NCBI RefSeq assembly: GCF_900099765.1
Contig: NZ_FNDX01000025.1
Location: 22,769 to 86,768, forward strand
Reading direction: 5' to 3'
DNA from: Paenibacillus typhae
GTDB lineage: Bacteria; Bacillota; Bacilli; Paenibacillales; Paenibacillaceae
DNA length: 64,000 nt
Positions 18,466-27,810 of the stretch are shown one piece after another. The notes beneath the pieces are model-generated. The model saw nothing but the letters and a program-made list of their open reading frames with translations, was not told the DNA's origin and made no database searches. A program made the translations under genes and the position numbers. Within the stretch, counting starts at the first letter, position 1, and every line of letters starts with the position of its first letter.

Positions 18466-19533
18466 TTAGTGATTTCCCCTCACAACCTGGATGTTATTAA
18501 TAAACCCGTCCTCAGGCGTAAATAGTGCAGTAAAAGTATTACTTTGCACATTGTATTCATGTAAACCACGCTTGTTTTTAACAATCGCTATCGCATATAT
18601 TTTATTTCCGTCACTTGAGTAATTGGCTTCCCCTCTTTGCAGCCTTACAGTCCCCCACTTGGTCTCATTCGTTGTTTTCATAGCAATGTCATAATCCACA
18701 ACTGTAGAAGGGTCTTGGCCCTTATTGTACTCCTTGTCACAAAACGCATAAACATGTCCATCTGTATTCATTAGCATACGAATCCAGTAATTTTTACTAA
18801 ACAGCTTAGTTTTCTCTTTCAGGTCATAATCTGTTTCATAAACCGTATAAGTTGGCATTTTAAAATTGTTCTGACCTGCTGGTCCGTCTTGATGGGTCTG
18901 ACTATAATTTCTTTGTTCTAACGAGTAGGCAGAGACATAGATTTTCTGATTCATAAGATCCAGGGTTATCGCCTCTACAAGCATATCCTCATCACCCCAA
19001 AGCGTCATCGCATTGGTATTAAGATCAATAGCTCCTAATCGAATAGCCTGCTCCCCTTTCACATTAGCCACAAAGAACAGCTGGTTTCCCGAAGGAATCA
19101 TGTAGTTAACTGCAAATAAGCTTTCCGTTAATTGAATGCTTGTTCCCTCCGCTAAATCTCTGACAAATATCTGGTCACCGTAATCTTTTTCAGTGTCTAC
19201 CCTTTGGGTGTAATACACTCTTTCATTAGACTTATCATAAAAGCCCAACGGATATTGAGCTGTGTAGTCAAATTCAAATACCTTTTTCATTTCTTTAGTA
19301 TCCGGCTCATAGCTTAAAATTTGAGTCTTAATGGCTCCGTTATCATCCGTTGTTGCGTACTGTGAATATGTCATTGTTATGTAATCTGCTATATAGGGCG
19401 CTGTTGTGAATTCAACCTGTGGGCTGGAACCCGGTGTGCTAGTAATTGTAACTGAAGCGTCCTGAGAATCGCAAGAAATGAGTAGCATTGATATCCATAT
19501 CAAACAAAATAAAAGCTTTGCTTCTTTTTTCAA
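18466..19533 (-). CDS. Putative lipoprotein with beta-propeller-like sequence, function unknown
   Basis: 355 residues from a TTG at 19533, preceded by AAGGAGG eight bases upstream; an ATG six codons earlier overlaps that site. The N-terminus ends in lipobox LLISC, so it is lipid-anchored. The rest consists of repeated short strands with patterns such as ERVYYTQRV, NQLFFVANV, QKIYVSAYS and GHVYAFCD, which suggest a DUF5050/WD-like propeller. A similar but distinct lipoprotein occurs in the island at 57837. It lies next to another exported protein of unknown role; no catalytic motif is seen. Confidence 0.72.
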   Translation of the reverse strand: MKKEAKLLFCLIWISMLLISCDSQDASVTITSTPGSSPQVEFTTAPYIADYITMTYSQYATTDDNGAIKTQILSYEPDTKEMKKVFEFDYTAQYPLGFYDKSNERVYYTQRVDTEKDYGDQIFVRDLAEGTSIQLTESLFAVNYMIPSGNQLFFVANVKGEQAIRLGAIDLNTNAMTLWGDEDMLVEAITLDLMNQKIYVSAYSLEQRNYSQTHQDGPAGQNNFKMPTYTVYETDYDLKEKTKLFSKNYWIRMLMNTDGHVYAFCDKEYNKGQDPSTVVDYDIAMKTTNETKWGTVRLQRGEANYSSDGNKIYAIAIVKNKRGLHEYNVQSNTFTALFTPEDGFINNIQVVRGNH

Positions 19534-19610
19534 TTTGTCTTCCTCCTTCATAACCGTTTTTACTATTAACTATGCCTATGGGACAAAACCATAGGCATAG
19601 TCCAGACATT

Positions 19611-20495
19611 TTAAAACTGATAATAATATCTACCTGAAAATGATAGAATATCACTGTAAGTATAACCAAACTGAACATTATTCCAACCCCAGAAATAGTT
19701 GTCAAGTACAGCATCAGGAAGTGAGCCTATATCGTTTTTATATACCGTTTTAACAATATTGGTATCCAGTGCTCTAGCAGTGATTGGTGTTCCATGGACA
19801 GCATTATCAATCTGCCGTTTGGTTGCTACATCTCCTGCTCCCAATACTTTGTTACTTGATCCCACTGTCCCAGATCCCCCTACACCAGCACGAAAAACAG
19901 TAAATCTTCCTTCGCCGGTTACTGCACCTGCTGAAATAATTACTTTTTGTCCTGAACCGTATGTGTATGTCCCAGCTGGTAATCGTCCTGGATAAGGAAC
20001 TGTCGACGTTGGAATGTCAGCTGCTACAATAGCTTGTTTCGAACCAATATTCTCATCCTGATAAATACGGTTGATATGTCCATCAGATCCATAAATAACT
20101 ACAGTTCCTGGGGATGGTTCAGGAAGATCATACCCTAGGTCAGTCACTGGCAGATTCTTAACAGATTCCGCCACTGTTTTGAAAAACTCATCTTCAGCTG
20201 CTCTTCCTTCTATATCAGGAACTTCTGCTTGTAAAAGATTTGGTTTACTTTTAATAGTAGCATGATCTACTGCACTTGTATCATATGTTATAGTAGGCTC
20301 TTGCTCGACATCATAGGTCAATATTGCTCCAGGTTCTAAAGAAGTTGGTATTTGAAATTTTATTGTCTCCAAATCAATTTTTGGCACACCTGAGGTGAAA
20401 ATTTCAGTGGCATTCACCGTTACAACATTAGATGATAGTAAAATGAACGCTGATAGGCCAACAGTAATGTACTTCATACTTTTTCCTGCTTTCAT
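19611..20495 (-). CDS. Secreted protein of unknown function
   Basis: 294 residues from the ATG at 20495 (AAGGAGGAG six bases upstream; earlier in-frame codons lack a site). A signal peptide is clear (MKYITVGLSAFILLSSNVVT, cleavage after VNA). The mature part has a Pro/acidic N-terminal half, then a Gly-rich region (VGGSGTVGSSNKVLGAGD), and ends with aromatic-rich YFWGWNNVQFGYTY and GRYYYQF. I do not recognise the family. It precedes the lipoprotein gene at 18466 by 77 bases and may be co-transcribed. Confidence 0.65.
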   Translation of the reverse strand: MKAGKSMKYITVGLSAFILLSSNVVTVNATEIFTSGVPKIDLETIKFQIPTSLEPGAILTYDVEQEPTITYDTSAVDHATIKSKPNLLQAEVPDIEGRAAEDEFFKTVAESVKNLPVTDLGYDLPEPSPGTVVIYGSDGHINRIYQDENIGSKQAIVAADIPTSTVPYPGRLPAGTYTYGSGQKVIISAGAVTGEGRFTVFRAGVGGSGTVGSSNKVLGAGDVATKRQIDNAVHGTPITARALDTNIVKTVYKNDIGSLPDAVLDNYFWGWNNVQFGYTYSDILSFSGRYYYQF

Positions 20496-20937
20496 TCTAA
20501 TCTCCTCCTTGGTATTGGTAATTAACCAACCACAAATAGTAATACATACGTTCAACTCTAAAATCTGCTATGACGAATGAAGTATAAACACCCCCTCTAA
20601 TGTCTAATAATGGTAGTATATAGTATTTTGTTGTAAAATAATGTTACTAATATATTACTTTTTCCCATTATATATATTTTTTAGATTTTATTTTTTACAA
20701 CAATAAAAATAGTATTAATACCTCGCCATATTTACTGTGCTCCTTTAAGTGACATATGATAAATATTTTTGGTGCAAGTACATTTTTATGACCGTCCCCA
20801 ATCTCTTATATATCCAATTTTGCTGTCTTAACCGTACGCTTCCCGGTGTCTAATAGGCATATACTTACAAAAAAGCCCCCGCCAAAAATCAGCAGAAGCT
20901 TTCCCCTCTTATATTCATCTTGTAAACCCCACTCAAC
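20496..20937. other. AT-rich intergenic region
   Basis: No gene is seen. The right end (about 20870-20900) has an imperfect stem with an A-run to its left, a weak terminator candidate for the binding-protein gene at 20938. The rest probably holds the promoter for the secreted-protein gene. Confidence 0.5.
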
Positions 20938-22248
20938 CTACCTATTCAAAATCACATTCACTTCCTCAGCCAGCTTATCCAGGCTCTCCTGGATGTTCAG
21001 GTTCTCCAGCCAGATCTCGTTAATCCGGCCGCCCATCAGGTCCTCGATCTCGTGGTATGCGCCGGTCATTGGACGCATTTTGCTGAATTCGAGCTGGTCG
21101 GAAGCTACCTGGTAGCCGGGGAATGCCGCGATCGTTTCTTTCATCAGGTCCGTGTCCAGTGAAGACAGGCGGGTTGGCAGGTAGCCCGTGTTGGCAGAAG
21201 CATAAGCAGCCTGCTCGGTATCGGACAGCCATTTCATGAATTCGAAGGCAGCTGCTTTTTCCTGATCTGATCCGGTATTAGCCAAGTACGTATTGGAGCC
21301 GCCCACCGGCACACCCCGCTTACCGTCTTCTCCTGTTGGAATCATGGACACGCCCAGCTCAAGCCCGCTCTGCTGTGCCATCCCTGCAAACGTTTTGTAG
21401 CCGCCGATACTGGCAAAGATAAGTGCCGTACTCGGCTTGGCAATCGCGGCATAGAAAGCATCTGAATCAGTAACGCCCAGCACCTTGACCAGTCCTTTGG
21501 ACTCCAGATCCTCAATGAAGGTAATCAGCTTAACCGCGCCTTCGCTGTTGATATTTGATTCCGTTTCTTCCGCGTTAACAACTGTAGTCCCGGAATAGGA
21601 ATGCAGCAGCGCCTCCATCACCCAGAAATCGTAGTTGAACAGGTACATCGGCGGTTCTCCGGTAGCATCATGGGCGGCCTGAAGGTATGCCTCCAGCTCG
21701 GCAAAGGTAGCAGGGCCGTTCGCATTAAGTCCCGCTTTTGCCGCCAGCGTCTTATTCACATACATCACCGGCACACTTCTCATATGAGGGAAAGCGTACA
21801 GGTCCTCACCGACGTACAGGTTGCCCAGATCTCCAATTTGAAAATCAGACCGGTCAAAATCCGTAGCCTTAATATAAGGCTCCAGGTTCACAATAATATC
21901 GTTGTCGGCAAAACCCTTGGTCATCGCCACTTCGTCCACGAATACATTCGGCAGCGTGCCTGCAATGGCCGCGGCATTCACCTTCTGCTGCATCTCCCAG
22001 TAATCGCCCTGATACTCGGCGTTAACATGGATGTTCAGCTCGGCACCTTTGGTTTCATTGAACTGGTCCACCAGCGCCTGGTTCACCTCTTCGACAGCGG
22101 AGGTCCAGAACTGCAGCTGAATGGTTTCATCCCCCTTTTCATACGGTGCAGCCGATACTTCAGCGTCAGTCTGCGCACAACCAGCCAACCCCATTGTTAC
22201 AGGAACTGTCATCACCAGCGGCAGAACTTTCTTTTTCCACATACTCAT
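20938..22248 (-). CDS. ABC transporter solute-binding lipoprotein (UgpB-like)
   Basis: 436 residues. Signal and lipobox MGLAGC at about 19-24, so it is a membrane-anchored binding protein. The fold markers of CUT1 binding proteins are present (LQFWTSAVEEVNQALVDQFN, NVFVDEVAMTKGFADND, LYAFPHMRSVPVMYVNK, AAFEFMKWLSDTEQ). AGGAGGAG precedes the ATG. It is the last gene of an operon that holds two permeases, an ATPase, two glycerophosphodiesterases, a phosphatase and glpP. The ligand is therefore probably glycerol-3-phosphate or a glycerophosphodiester; that is context, not sequence proof. Confidence 0.85.
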   Translation of the reverse strand: MSMWKKKVLPLVMTVPVTMGLAGCAQTDAEVSAAPYEKGDETIQLQFWTSAVEEVNQALVDQFNETKGAELNIHVNAEYQGDYWEMQQKVNAAAIAGTLPNVFVDEVAMTKGFADNDIIVNLEPYIKATDFDRSDFQIGDLGNLYVGEDLYAFPHMRSVPVMYVNKTLAAKAGLNANGPATFAELEAYLQAAHDATGEPPMYLFNYDFWVMEALLHSYSGTTVVNAEETESNINSEGAVKLITFIEDLESKGLVKVLGVTDSDAFYAAIAKPSTALIFASIGGYKTFAGMAQQSGLELGVSMIPTGEDGKRGVPVGGSNTYLANTGSDQEKAAAFEFMKWLSDTEQAAYASANTGYLPTRLSSLDTDLMKETIAAFPGYQVASDQLEFSKMRPMTGAYHEIEDLMGGRINEIWLENLNIQESLDKLAEEVNVILNR

Positions 22249-22328
22249 TGTCCACTTCTCCTCCTGGAACTTCTCTAATGTGTACTGCTGAAGCTATGGA
22301 TCAGCACGGGAGCCTGCGGACGCTACCG

Positions 22329-23156
22329 CTACTTCACTCCCATGTAAGTAAACGCCTTAATAATCTGCTTGCGCGCCACCACAAATACGATCAAAATCGG
22401 CACAATCAGCATCATATTACCGGCCATGACAATCTGCGGGCTTAAGCCCTCAATATCCTGCAGCCTCTGAATACCGAGCGGCAACGTCCGGACAGCATCT
22501 GTCGTCGTCCACACCAGCGGAAAAAAGTAACTGTTCCACGTCCCGATAAACGTCAGCAGGGCCAGCGTAGACAGGGTTGGAATCGCGGCGGGCATCATGA
22601 TCGTGTAGATGATTTTGAATTCTCCGGCATTATCGAGCCGCGCAGCTTCGAGCTGGGAGTCAGGAACCTGCATGAACGTCTGACGCAGCATGAAGATAGC
22701 CGTACCGCTGGCGATAAAAGGGACAATCAGCGACACATAAGTATTCAGCAGCCCGGACTTCGCGAACATCACGAAGATTGGCAGAAAGATCAGCTGTCCG
22801 GGGATCATCATTGTTGCCAGCACGGTGCCAAACAGCCCGTTTTTCCCCTTAAAATCATATCTCGCAAACGCATAAGCCGCCGGAACAACCACCAGCACCT
22901 GACCAATCAGCGTTCCCAGCGTAATAATCAGGGAGTTGCGCGTATAATGCAGGAAATCTATCCGGGTAAAAGCATCCTTAAAGTTCTGCCACTGCAGCGA
23001 CTGGACCCAGAATTTCGGGGGCATCGCCAGGACTTCGCCCAGTGTTTTGAAGGCGGTCAGGATCATCCAGTAGAACGGCGTCAGGAAGATGACGATCAGC
23101 AGCACCGAGATGAGAATTCGCAGCACCAGCCCGGGCGCTCTTATCAATGTTTTCAC
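22329..23156 (-). CDS. ABC transporter permease (UgpE-like)
   Basis: 275 residues, six spans, EAA loop EAARLDNAGEFKIIYT. The ending KQIIKAFTYMGVK is standard for MalG/UgpE permeases. The start is GTG with AAGGAG upstream, 12 bases after the partner permease gene. It would form the channel with the UgpA-like permease. Confidence 0.88.
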   Translation of the reverse strand: MKTLIRAPGLVLRILISVLLIVIFLTPFYWMILTAFKTLGEVLAMPPKFWVQSLQWQNFKDAFTRIDFLHYTRNSLIITLGTLIGQVLVVVPAAYAFARYDFKGKNGLFGTVLATMMIPGQLIFLPIFVMFAKSGLLNTYVSLIVPFIASGTAIFMLRQTFMQVPDSQLEAARLDNAGEFKIIYTIMMPAAIPTLSTLALLTFIGTWNSYFFPLVWTTTDAVRTLPLGIQRLQDIEGLSPQIVMAGNMMLIVPILIVFVVARKQIIKAFTYMGVK

Positions 23157-23168
23157 AAGTCTGCTCCT

Positions 23169-24047
23169 TTACCGGTAATGGACCCGTCTGTTAAGGGCCT
23201 TGAAGTAGAAAATCGTAATCAGCCCCACAATCGCCATCAGCACCACTGCCATCGCCGCCGCATAACCGACCCGGTAGTACTCAAAGCTCTGCTTGTAGAT
23301 ACTGAAGATCAGCGTGTTCGTGGCATTCGCCGGCCCGCCCTGGGTCATGATGTTGATCGTCTCGAACACCTGGAAGGAGCCGATGATGTTCATCAGGATC
23401 AGAAAGAACAGGGTCGGGGAGATCATTCTGAGCGTGATTTGGAAAAAGACCGACTGCTTCGAAGCATTATCCAGCGCCGCAGCCTCATACAAATGAGCGG
23501 GAATCGAGCCAAGGGCTGAGGTGATAATCAGCGCATTGAAGCCGACCGACTTCCAGACCGACACCAGCACCAGTGAAAATAACGCCACCTGCTTATCCGT
23601 CAGCCAGCCCACCGGCCCGGCCCCGAACAGGGAGAGCAGATAATTGAACAGCCCGGTATCGGTATTCATCAGCCACATCCAGATCAGCGAAACCGAGATT
23701 AGGGAGATGATGTTCGGCGTGAAGCTCAGCGTCTGGATGAAGCGGTTGATGAACGTATTTTTCTGCAAAAAGAGGGCCAACAGCATCGCCAGCACCATCA
23801 CCAGTGTCACATCCATCACCATATAGAGCAGCGTGTTACTCAGGATACCGAGAAAATCGCGGCCCTTGAACAGCTCAATGTAATTATTCAATCCCGCGAA
23901 CTTCATCGGCCCGCGCATGTTCCAGGTGAAGAAGCTCAGATATACGTTATAGAGAATCGGATAGATGTAAAAGATCGTCAGGATCATTACCGCCGGCGCA
24001 ACCAGCAGATAAGGCAGCAGCTTCATGCTCTTGCTACGGCTCTTCAT
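23169..24047 (-). CDS. ABC transporter permease (UgpA-like)
   Basis: 292 residues, six spans, EAA loop EAAALDNASKQSVFF. Its start overlaps the stop of the ATPase gene in ATGA (24044-24047), so the two are translationally coupled. It pairs with the UgpE-like permease downstream. Confidence 0.88.
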   Translation of the reverse strand: MKSRSKSMKLLPYLLVAPAVMILTIFYIYPILYNVYLSFFTWNMRGPMKFAGLNNYIELFKGRDFLGILSNTLLYMVMDVTLVMVLAMLLALFLQKNTFINRFIQTLSFTPNIISLISVSLIWMWLMNTDTGLFNYLLSLFGAGPVGWLTDKQVALFSLVLVSVWKSVGFNALIITSALGSIPAHLYEAAALDNASKQSVFFQITLRMISPTLFFLILMNIIGSFQVFETINIMTQGGPANATNTLIFSIYKQSFEYYRVGYAAAMAVVLMAIVGLITIFYFKALNRRVHYR

Positions 24048-25132
24048 GCTGTGCTCCCGATGGAAGGAACGGTCACGCCTGCTCTGCTGCCGTCTGCCGG
24101 AATCCGCTGCTCCTGTGCGTCGAAAAAGAATAAATGCTCCTTGTTCACATACAGCTTAACCGGCTCCAGGCTGCGCTCGGGACAGTCGAAGCATTTGACG
24201 GCTACGCTCTGCCCGCCTGCAAGCCCCGCTTTGTAAATCACCTCTGAGCCAAGCAGCTCGCGGCTGCTAAGGACAGCATCCAGCTCAAGCATCTCCTCAC
24301 GCGCAAGCCCCGGCTCGGGCACAAATTTCGCTTTTTCCGGCCGGAACCCGAAGAATTTCGCCCCGTGCGGTGTTTCGCTAAGGATGCCGCCTGACCGGGC
24401 AATCTCCAGAATGTTCATCGGCGGCGTGCCGATAAAATGGCTCGTGAACATATTGCGCGGCTCATTGTAGATCCCGTGCGGTGTATCCTCCTGCATGATC
24501 CGTCCGCCATCCATCAGCACAATCTGTGTGCCCATACTCATTGCCTCCACCTGATCATGTGTAACGTAGATGAAGGTCGCGCCCAGCTTCTTATGAAGCT
24601 CAATCAGCTCGATACGCATCTGCTGGCGGAGCTTGGCATCGAGGTTCGACAGCGGCTCATCCATGAGGAAGACCGCCGGCTTCTTGACCATCGCCCGGGC
24701 CAGCGCGACCCGCTGCCGCTCGCCGCCGGAGAGAAACTCCGGCTTTTTGTGCAGATGCTTCGTTAAGCCTACCGTTTCCGCAATTTCGGTGATCAGACGT
24801 TTCCGCTCGGCTTTGGGCACCTTGTTATTTTTCAGTCCGTATTCGATGTTCTTCTCCACCGTCATTGTGGGATACAGCGCATAATTCTGAAAGACCATCG
24901 CCAGATTCCGTTTGCCCGGCTCCACCTGATTCATGCTTTTGCCGCCGATGGAGATTAAGCCGCCCGTCTGCTCCTCCAGCCCGGCAATCATCCGCAACGT
25001 CGTCGACTTTCCGCAGCCGGACGGTCCGACCAATACGGTGAAGCTTCCGCTCTCAATCGTCAGATTCAGTCCTTTTATGATGCTTTTATCGCCGTAGGCT
25101 TTGCTTACGTTCTCCAGTACAATGCTGCTCAT
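24044..25132 (-). CDS. ABC transporter ATPase (UgpC/MsmX family)
   Basis: 362 residues from the ATG at 25132 with AAAGGAGG upstream; a longer frame to 25342 has no ribosome-binding site. Walker A GPSGCGKST, Q-loop, signature LSGGERQRVALARA, Walker B VFLMDEP and the C-terminal TOBE regulatory domain are all visible. Members of this family often serve several CUT1 importers, so it could also power the pectin importer at 4-6 kb, which lacks its own ATPase. Confidence 0.92.
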   Translation of the reverse strand: MSSIVLENVSKAYGDKSIIKGLNLTIESGSFTVLVGPSGCGKSTTLRMIAGLEEQTGGLISIGGKSMNQVEPGKRNLAMVFQNYALYPTMTVEKNIEYGLKNNKVPKAERKRLITEIAETVGLTKHLHKKPEFLSGGERQRVALARAMVKKPAVFLMDEPLSNLDAKLRQQMRIELIELHKKLGATFIYVTHDQVEAMSMGTQIVLMDGGRIMQEDTPHGIYNEPRNMFTSHFIGTPPMNILEIARSGGILSETPHGAKFFGFRPEKAKFVPEPGLAREEMLELDAVLSSRELLGSEVIYKAGLAGGQSVAVKCFDCPERSLEPVKLYVNKEHLFFFDAQEQRIPADGSRAGVTVPSIGSTA

Positions 25133-25387
25133 GGTTTCCTCCTTTGGCGGGGTTAGTATGCGATATGGGCATTTGGGCTTCGCCGTGACTCCAGAGAATG
25201 TTTGGACTTCCGGCCGCTGTTGTCTGCAGATTTCTTGGATTGTACCGCTGTTAGCGGTTGAAATCCGCAGACTGCTTATGCTTCCGGAGCTAGCTTTTCT
25301 ACGAAAAGCTTTTAGGCGGACGCTCCGCTCCTCCAGTTCCAAAATTCCCCTCCGCCACTTTCCCTTATTGTTAGAATTCAGTCCAAT
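25133..25387. repeat. 255-base gap with hairpin repeat inside the gdp-ugp operon
   Basis: Between the second GDPD gene and the ATPase gene lies GC-rich non-coding DNA with AGCTTTTC-TAC-GAAAAGCT (25294-25312) as a perfect hairpin and imperfect inverted text around it. It resembles interspersed intergenic repeats of Paenibacillus. It may separate the enzyme genes from the transporter genes into two transcription units. Confidence 0.5.
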
Positions 25388-26131
25388 CTATACCGTCACC
25401 CTATTCAGCGCAGCCACGCCGACATCCGGCCGGTTGGTCATAATCCGTGTCACGCCGAGCCGCTGCAGCCGCAGGATTTCTGCTTCATCATCCACAGTCC
25501 ACGGATTCACCTCATACCCGCTCTTCTTGGCTATTTCCATGAACGAAGCGTCCACGCCAAGATAATACGGATGCAGCACATCTGCCTGGCAGCTGGCCGC
25601 ATATTGATCCAGCCGGTAATAGCTCTCCATAAAAGCGATCGCTGTGCGCAGCTCCGGATACTCGCGCTTCAGCCGGGCCATCGCATTATGGTTAATGGAA
25701 GAGATCAGCGTCTGCTCCTGATAGCCGCTCGCTTTTACCAGCTCTGCTGTGCGGATATTTACTTCCCCGTAAGGGTTGGCATAATCTTTGGTCTCAATGT
25801 TGATGTACAGCTGGTGCTCCTTGGCGAACTGCATGACTTCCTTTAACTCAGGAATCCGGCTGCCCTCGGTGCTATACTCACCTTTGAAGGTGTAAGAGAA
25901 GTCGTATTGCCGCAGCTCCGCCAGCGTCATTTCGCTCACCCGCCCTTTGCCGTCCGAAGTACGGTCGATCGTGTGGTCATGAATAACGGCCAGCTTGCCG
26001 TCCCGGGTCAGCTGCACATCCAGCTCAATCCCTTGTGCCCCCATCCTGCGGGCCAGCTCAAAGGAAGCCATCGTGTTCTCCGGGGCATAGGCGCTTGCTC
26101 CACGGTGGGCCAAAATGGTTGTCTTGTTCAT
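25388..26131 (-). CDS. Glycerophosphodiester phosphodiesterase (GDPD), copy 2
   Basis: 247 residues. GDPD core residues are visible: ILAHRGASAYAPENT, GIELDVQLTRDG (Glu/Asp metal ligands), VIHDHTIDRTSDG (catalytic His) and NIETKD. There is no signal peptide, so it is cytoplasmic. It hydrolyses glycerophosphodiesters to glycerol-3-phosphate and an alcohol. It begins four bases after a related GDPD gene, suggesting a tandem duplication or two enzymes with different head-group preferences. Confidence 0.92.
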   Translation of the reverse strand: MNKTTILAHRGASAYAPENTMASFELARRMGAQGIELDVQLTRDGKLAVIHDHTIDRTSDGKGRVSEMTLAELRQYDFSYTFKGEYSTEGSRIPELKEVMQFAKEHQLYINIETKDYANPYGEVNIRTAELVKASGYQEQTLISSINHNAMARLKREYPELRTAIAFMESYYRLDQYAASCQADVLHPYYLGVDASFMEIAKKSGYEVNPWTVDDEAEILRLQRLGVTRIMTNRPDVGVAALNRVTV

Positions 26132-26135
26132 CCTG

Positions 26136-26870
26136 CTACCCTCTCAGTCCGATGCAGACATCCGGCCGGTCCGTAATAATTGCATCCACTCCGGCCGCCA
26201 GCATCCAGCCAATATGCTCCGGCTCGTTCACGGTCCAGGCATTGACCTGCACTCCGGCAGCACGGGCTTCGTCCACAGCCTCACGGTTCACTCCGAAGAA
26301 CACCGGATGCAGCGCGTCAGCCTTGGTCAGCTTGGCGTATTCAGCCCCCTGGTACAGTCCGGCAATGTACAAGAGGCCTGTTTTCATCTCAGGATACTCA
26401 TTCTTCAGCCTCACCATCGAGTAATGATTGAAGGAGGAGAAAATCACCTGCTCCGTCAGCCCGTATTCCCGCACCAGCTGAGCTGCTGCGCCGGGAAGTC
26501 CGGCGTACAGCTCCATTTTGGACAGGATATCCTTGACCTCAATATTCAGGTACAGACCGTGCTCCTTCACCAGCTCCAGCACCTCTCGAAGCGTAGGGAT
26601 GCGTGCGGTTGTATATTTTTCTGCAAAACCCTTATTGAAATTGAAGGCTTTCAGCTCCTCCAAGGTGTAAGAGGTAATATCTCCCTGTCCGTCCGAGGTC
26701 CGGTCAATGCTGTCATCATGAATGACGACGATTTCTCCGTCTTTGCTGAGATTAATATCGATTTCAAAACCGTCTGCCCCCTGCTCTACCGCCAGCCGGA
26801 AGGCTTCCATCGTATTTTCAGGGGCATAGGCGCTTGCTCCGCGATGGGCCAAAACCTTGCAGTTGTTCAT
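26136..26870 (-). CDS. Glycerophosphodiester phosphodiesterase (GDPD), copy 1
   Basis: 244 residues from the ATG at 26870, where AAGGAGG lies 11 bases upstream; a longer frame has no support and would overlap the phosphatase gene. Core blocks: VLAHRGASAYAPENT, GFEIDINLSKDG, VIHDDSIDRTSDG, NIEVKD. It shares the same opening and metal motifs with the downstream copy but differs along the rest. Cytoplasmic. Confidence 0.92.
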   Translation of the reverse strand: MNNCKVLAHRGASAYAPENTMEAFRLAVEQGADGFEIDINLSKDGEIVVIHDDSIDRTSDGQGDITSYTLEELKAFNFNKGFAEKYTTARIPTLREVLELVKEHGLYLNIEVKDILSKMELYAGLPGAAAQLVREYGLTEQVIFSSFNHYSMVRLKNEYPEMKTGLLYIAGLYQGAEYAKLTKADALHPVFFGVNREAVDEARAAGVQVNAWTVNEPEHIGWMLAAGVDAIITDRPDVCIGLRG

Positions 26871-26898
26871 AATCTGTTCAACCTCCTTGTGAATGGGT

Positions 26899-27705
26899 CT
26901 AGCTTGTTCTTTCATGTATGATCCCCGGCAAAACAATATCGGCCAGCGTGTCCAGCACATAATGCGGCTGAATCTGCATCCGCTCAATGTCGGTGCGCGA
27001 GCTTACTCCTGTAAGGACCAGCGCAGTATGCATACCGCTGCCGGTGCCCATCAGAATATCCGTCTCCAGCCGGTCACCGACCATTAGACATTGCTCCGGG
27101 GCAAATCCCAGCTTGTGCAGTGCTTCCCGGGCGTAGTACAGCGACGGCTTACCCATCACGAGCTCGGATGGCTTCCCTGCTGCGATCTCCAGCGCTTTGA
27201 CGATGGCCCAGGTATCGGGGATATACCCGCCCGGCACCGGGCAGACCGGATCGGGATTCACGGCGACCAGCTTTGCCCCCGATCTTGCCGCCGTCATCCC
27301 CAGCCGCAGCTTCTCGTAAGTGAAGCTGCGGTCCATGCCGATCAGCACATGCGTTGCCGCTGCCGGTTCATCCGTAACAGCCACGCCGCACAGCTCCATC
27401 TGTCTGCGCATCACCTCTTCACCAACCAGATACAGCCTCGCCTCCGGCTCCTGCCGGGCAAAATACATCCCGCTGACATACAGCGCGGTCAAGATCTCCT
27501 CTTCCCGGCAGCTCAGGCCCATTGCGGCCAGCCGGTTCAGGCAGTCCAGCGGGGTGTGCACCGCACTGTTGGTGAGAAAAAGAATTTTTTTGCCGCGCCT
27601 GCGCAGCTCTGTTACTGCCTGCTCCACCCCCGGAAGCAGCCGGTCGCCTATGAACACAGTTCCATCCAGATCAAAGCAATATGCCTCATACGAAGCGATG
27701 TCCAT
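26899..27705 (-). CDS. HAD-IIA phosphatase (NagD/AraL type)
   Basis: 268 residues from the ATG at 27705 with GAGGTGG six bases upstream. HAD motifs: CFDLDGTVFIGD (nucleophile and acid Asp), FLTNSAV, MGKPSLYYA (Lys) and MVGDRLETDILMG (Asp pair). The C2B cap lies between motifs 2 and 3. Enzymes of this type dephosphorylate small sugar or polyol phosphates. In this operon glycerol-phosphate made by the GDPD pair is a likely substrate (inference). Confidence 0.87.
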   Translation of the reverse strand: MDIASYEAYCFDLDGTVFIGDRLLPGVEQAVTELRRRGKKILFLTNSAVHTPLDCLNRLAAMGLSCREEEILTALYVSGMYFARQEPEARLYLVGEEVMRRQMELCGVAVTDEPAAATHVLIGMDRSFTYEKLRLGMTAARSGAKLVAVNPDPVCPVPGGYIPDTWAIVKALEIAAGKPSELVMGKPSLYYAREALHKLGFAPEQCLMVGDRLETDILMGTGSGMHTALVLTGVSSRTDIERMQIQPHYVLDTLADIVLPGIIHERTS

Positions 27706-27758
27706 CTGCGGCCACCTCATTTCTCTCATGTTGCCGGTACAACCGGAATTTTGCGCAC

Positions 27759-27786
27759 AAAAAAACCAGCTTCAGATAAGGAAGCT
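27759..27786 (-). terminator. Intrinsic terminator between glpP and phosphatase gene, candidate GlpP antitermination site
   Basis: On the minus strand AGCTTC-CTTATCT-GAAGCT is followed by GG and seven T. It lies 24 bases after the glpP stop and 53 bases before the phosphatase start, so transcription must read through it to reach the GDPD and transporter genes. GlpP proteins prevent termination at such leader hairpins in the presence of glycerol-3-phosphate. That link is inferred. Confidence 0.75.
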
Positions 27787-27810
27787 CTCCTCTACGCGTA
27801 TAGGCATACG

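Noticed and set aside
25132..25342. 70-residue N-terminal extension of the UgpC-type ATPase
   Set aside because: Ser/Arg-rich, not conserved in the family, no ribosome-binding site; it reads through the hairpin repeat.
26870..26987. Longer N-terminus for the first GDPD
   Set aside because: It would overlap the phosphatase gene and encode non-family residues; AAGGAGG before 26870 fits the internal ATG.
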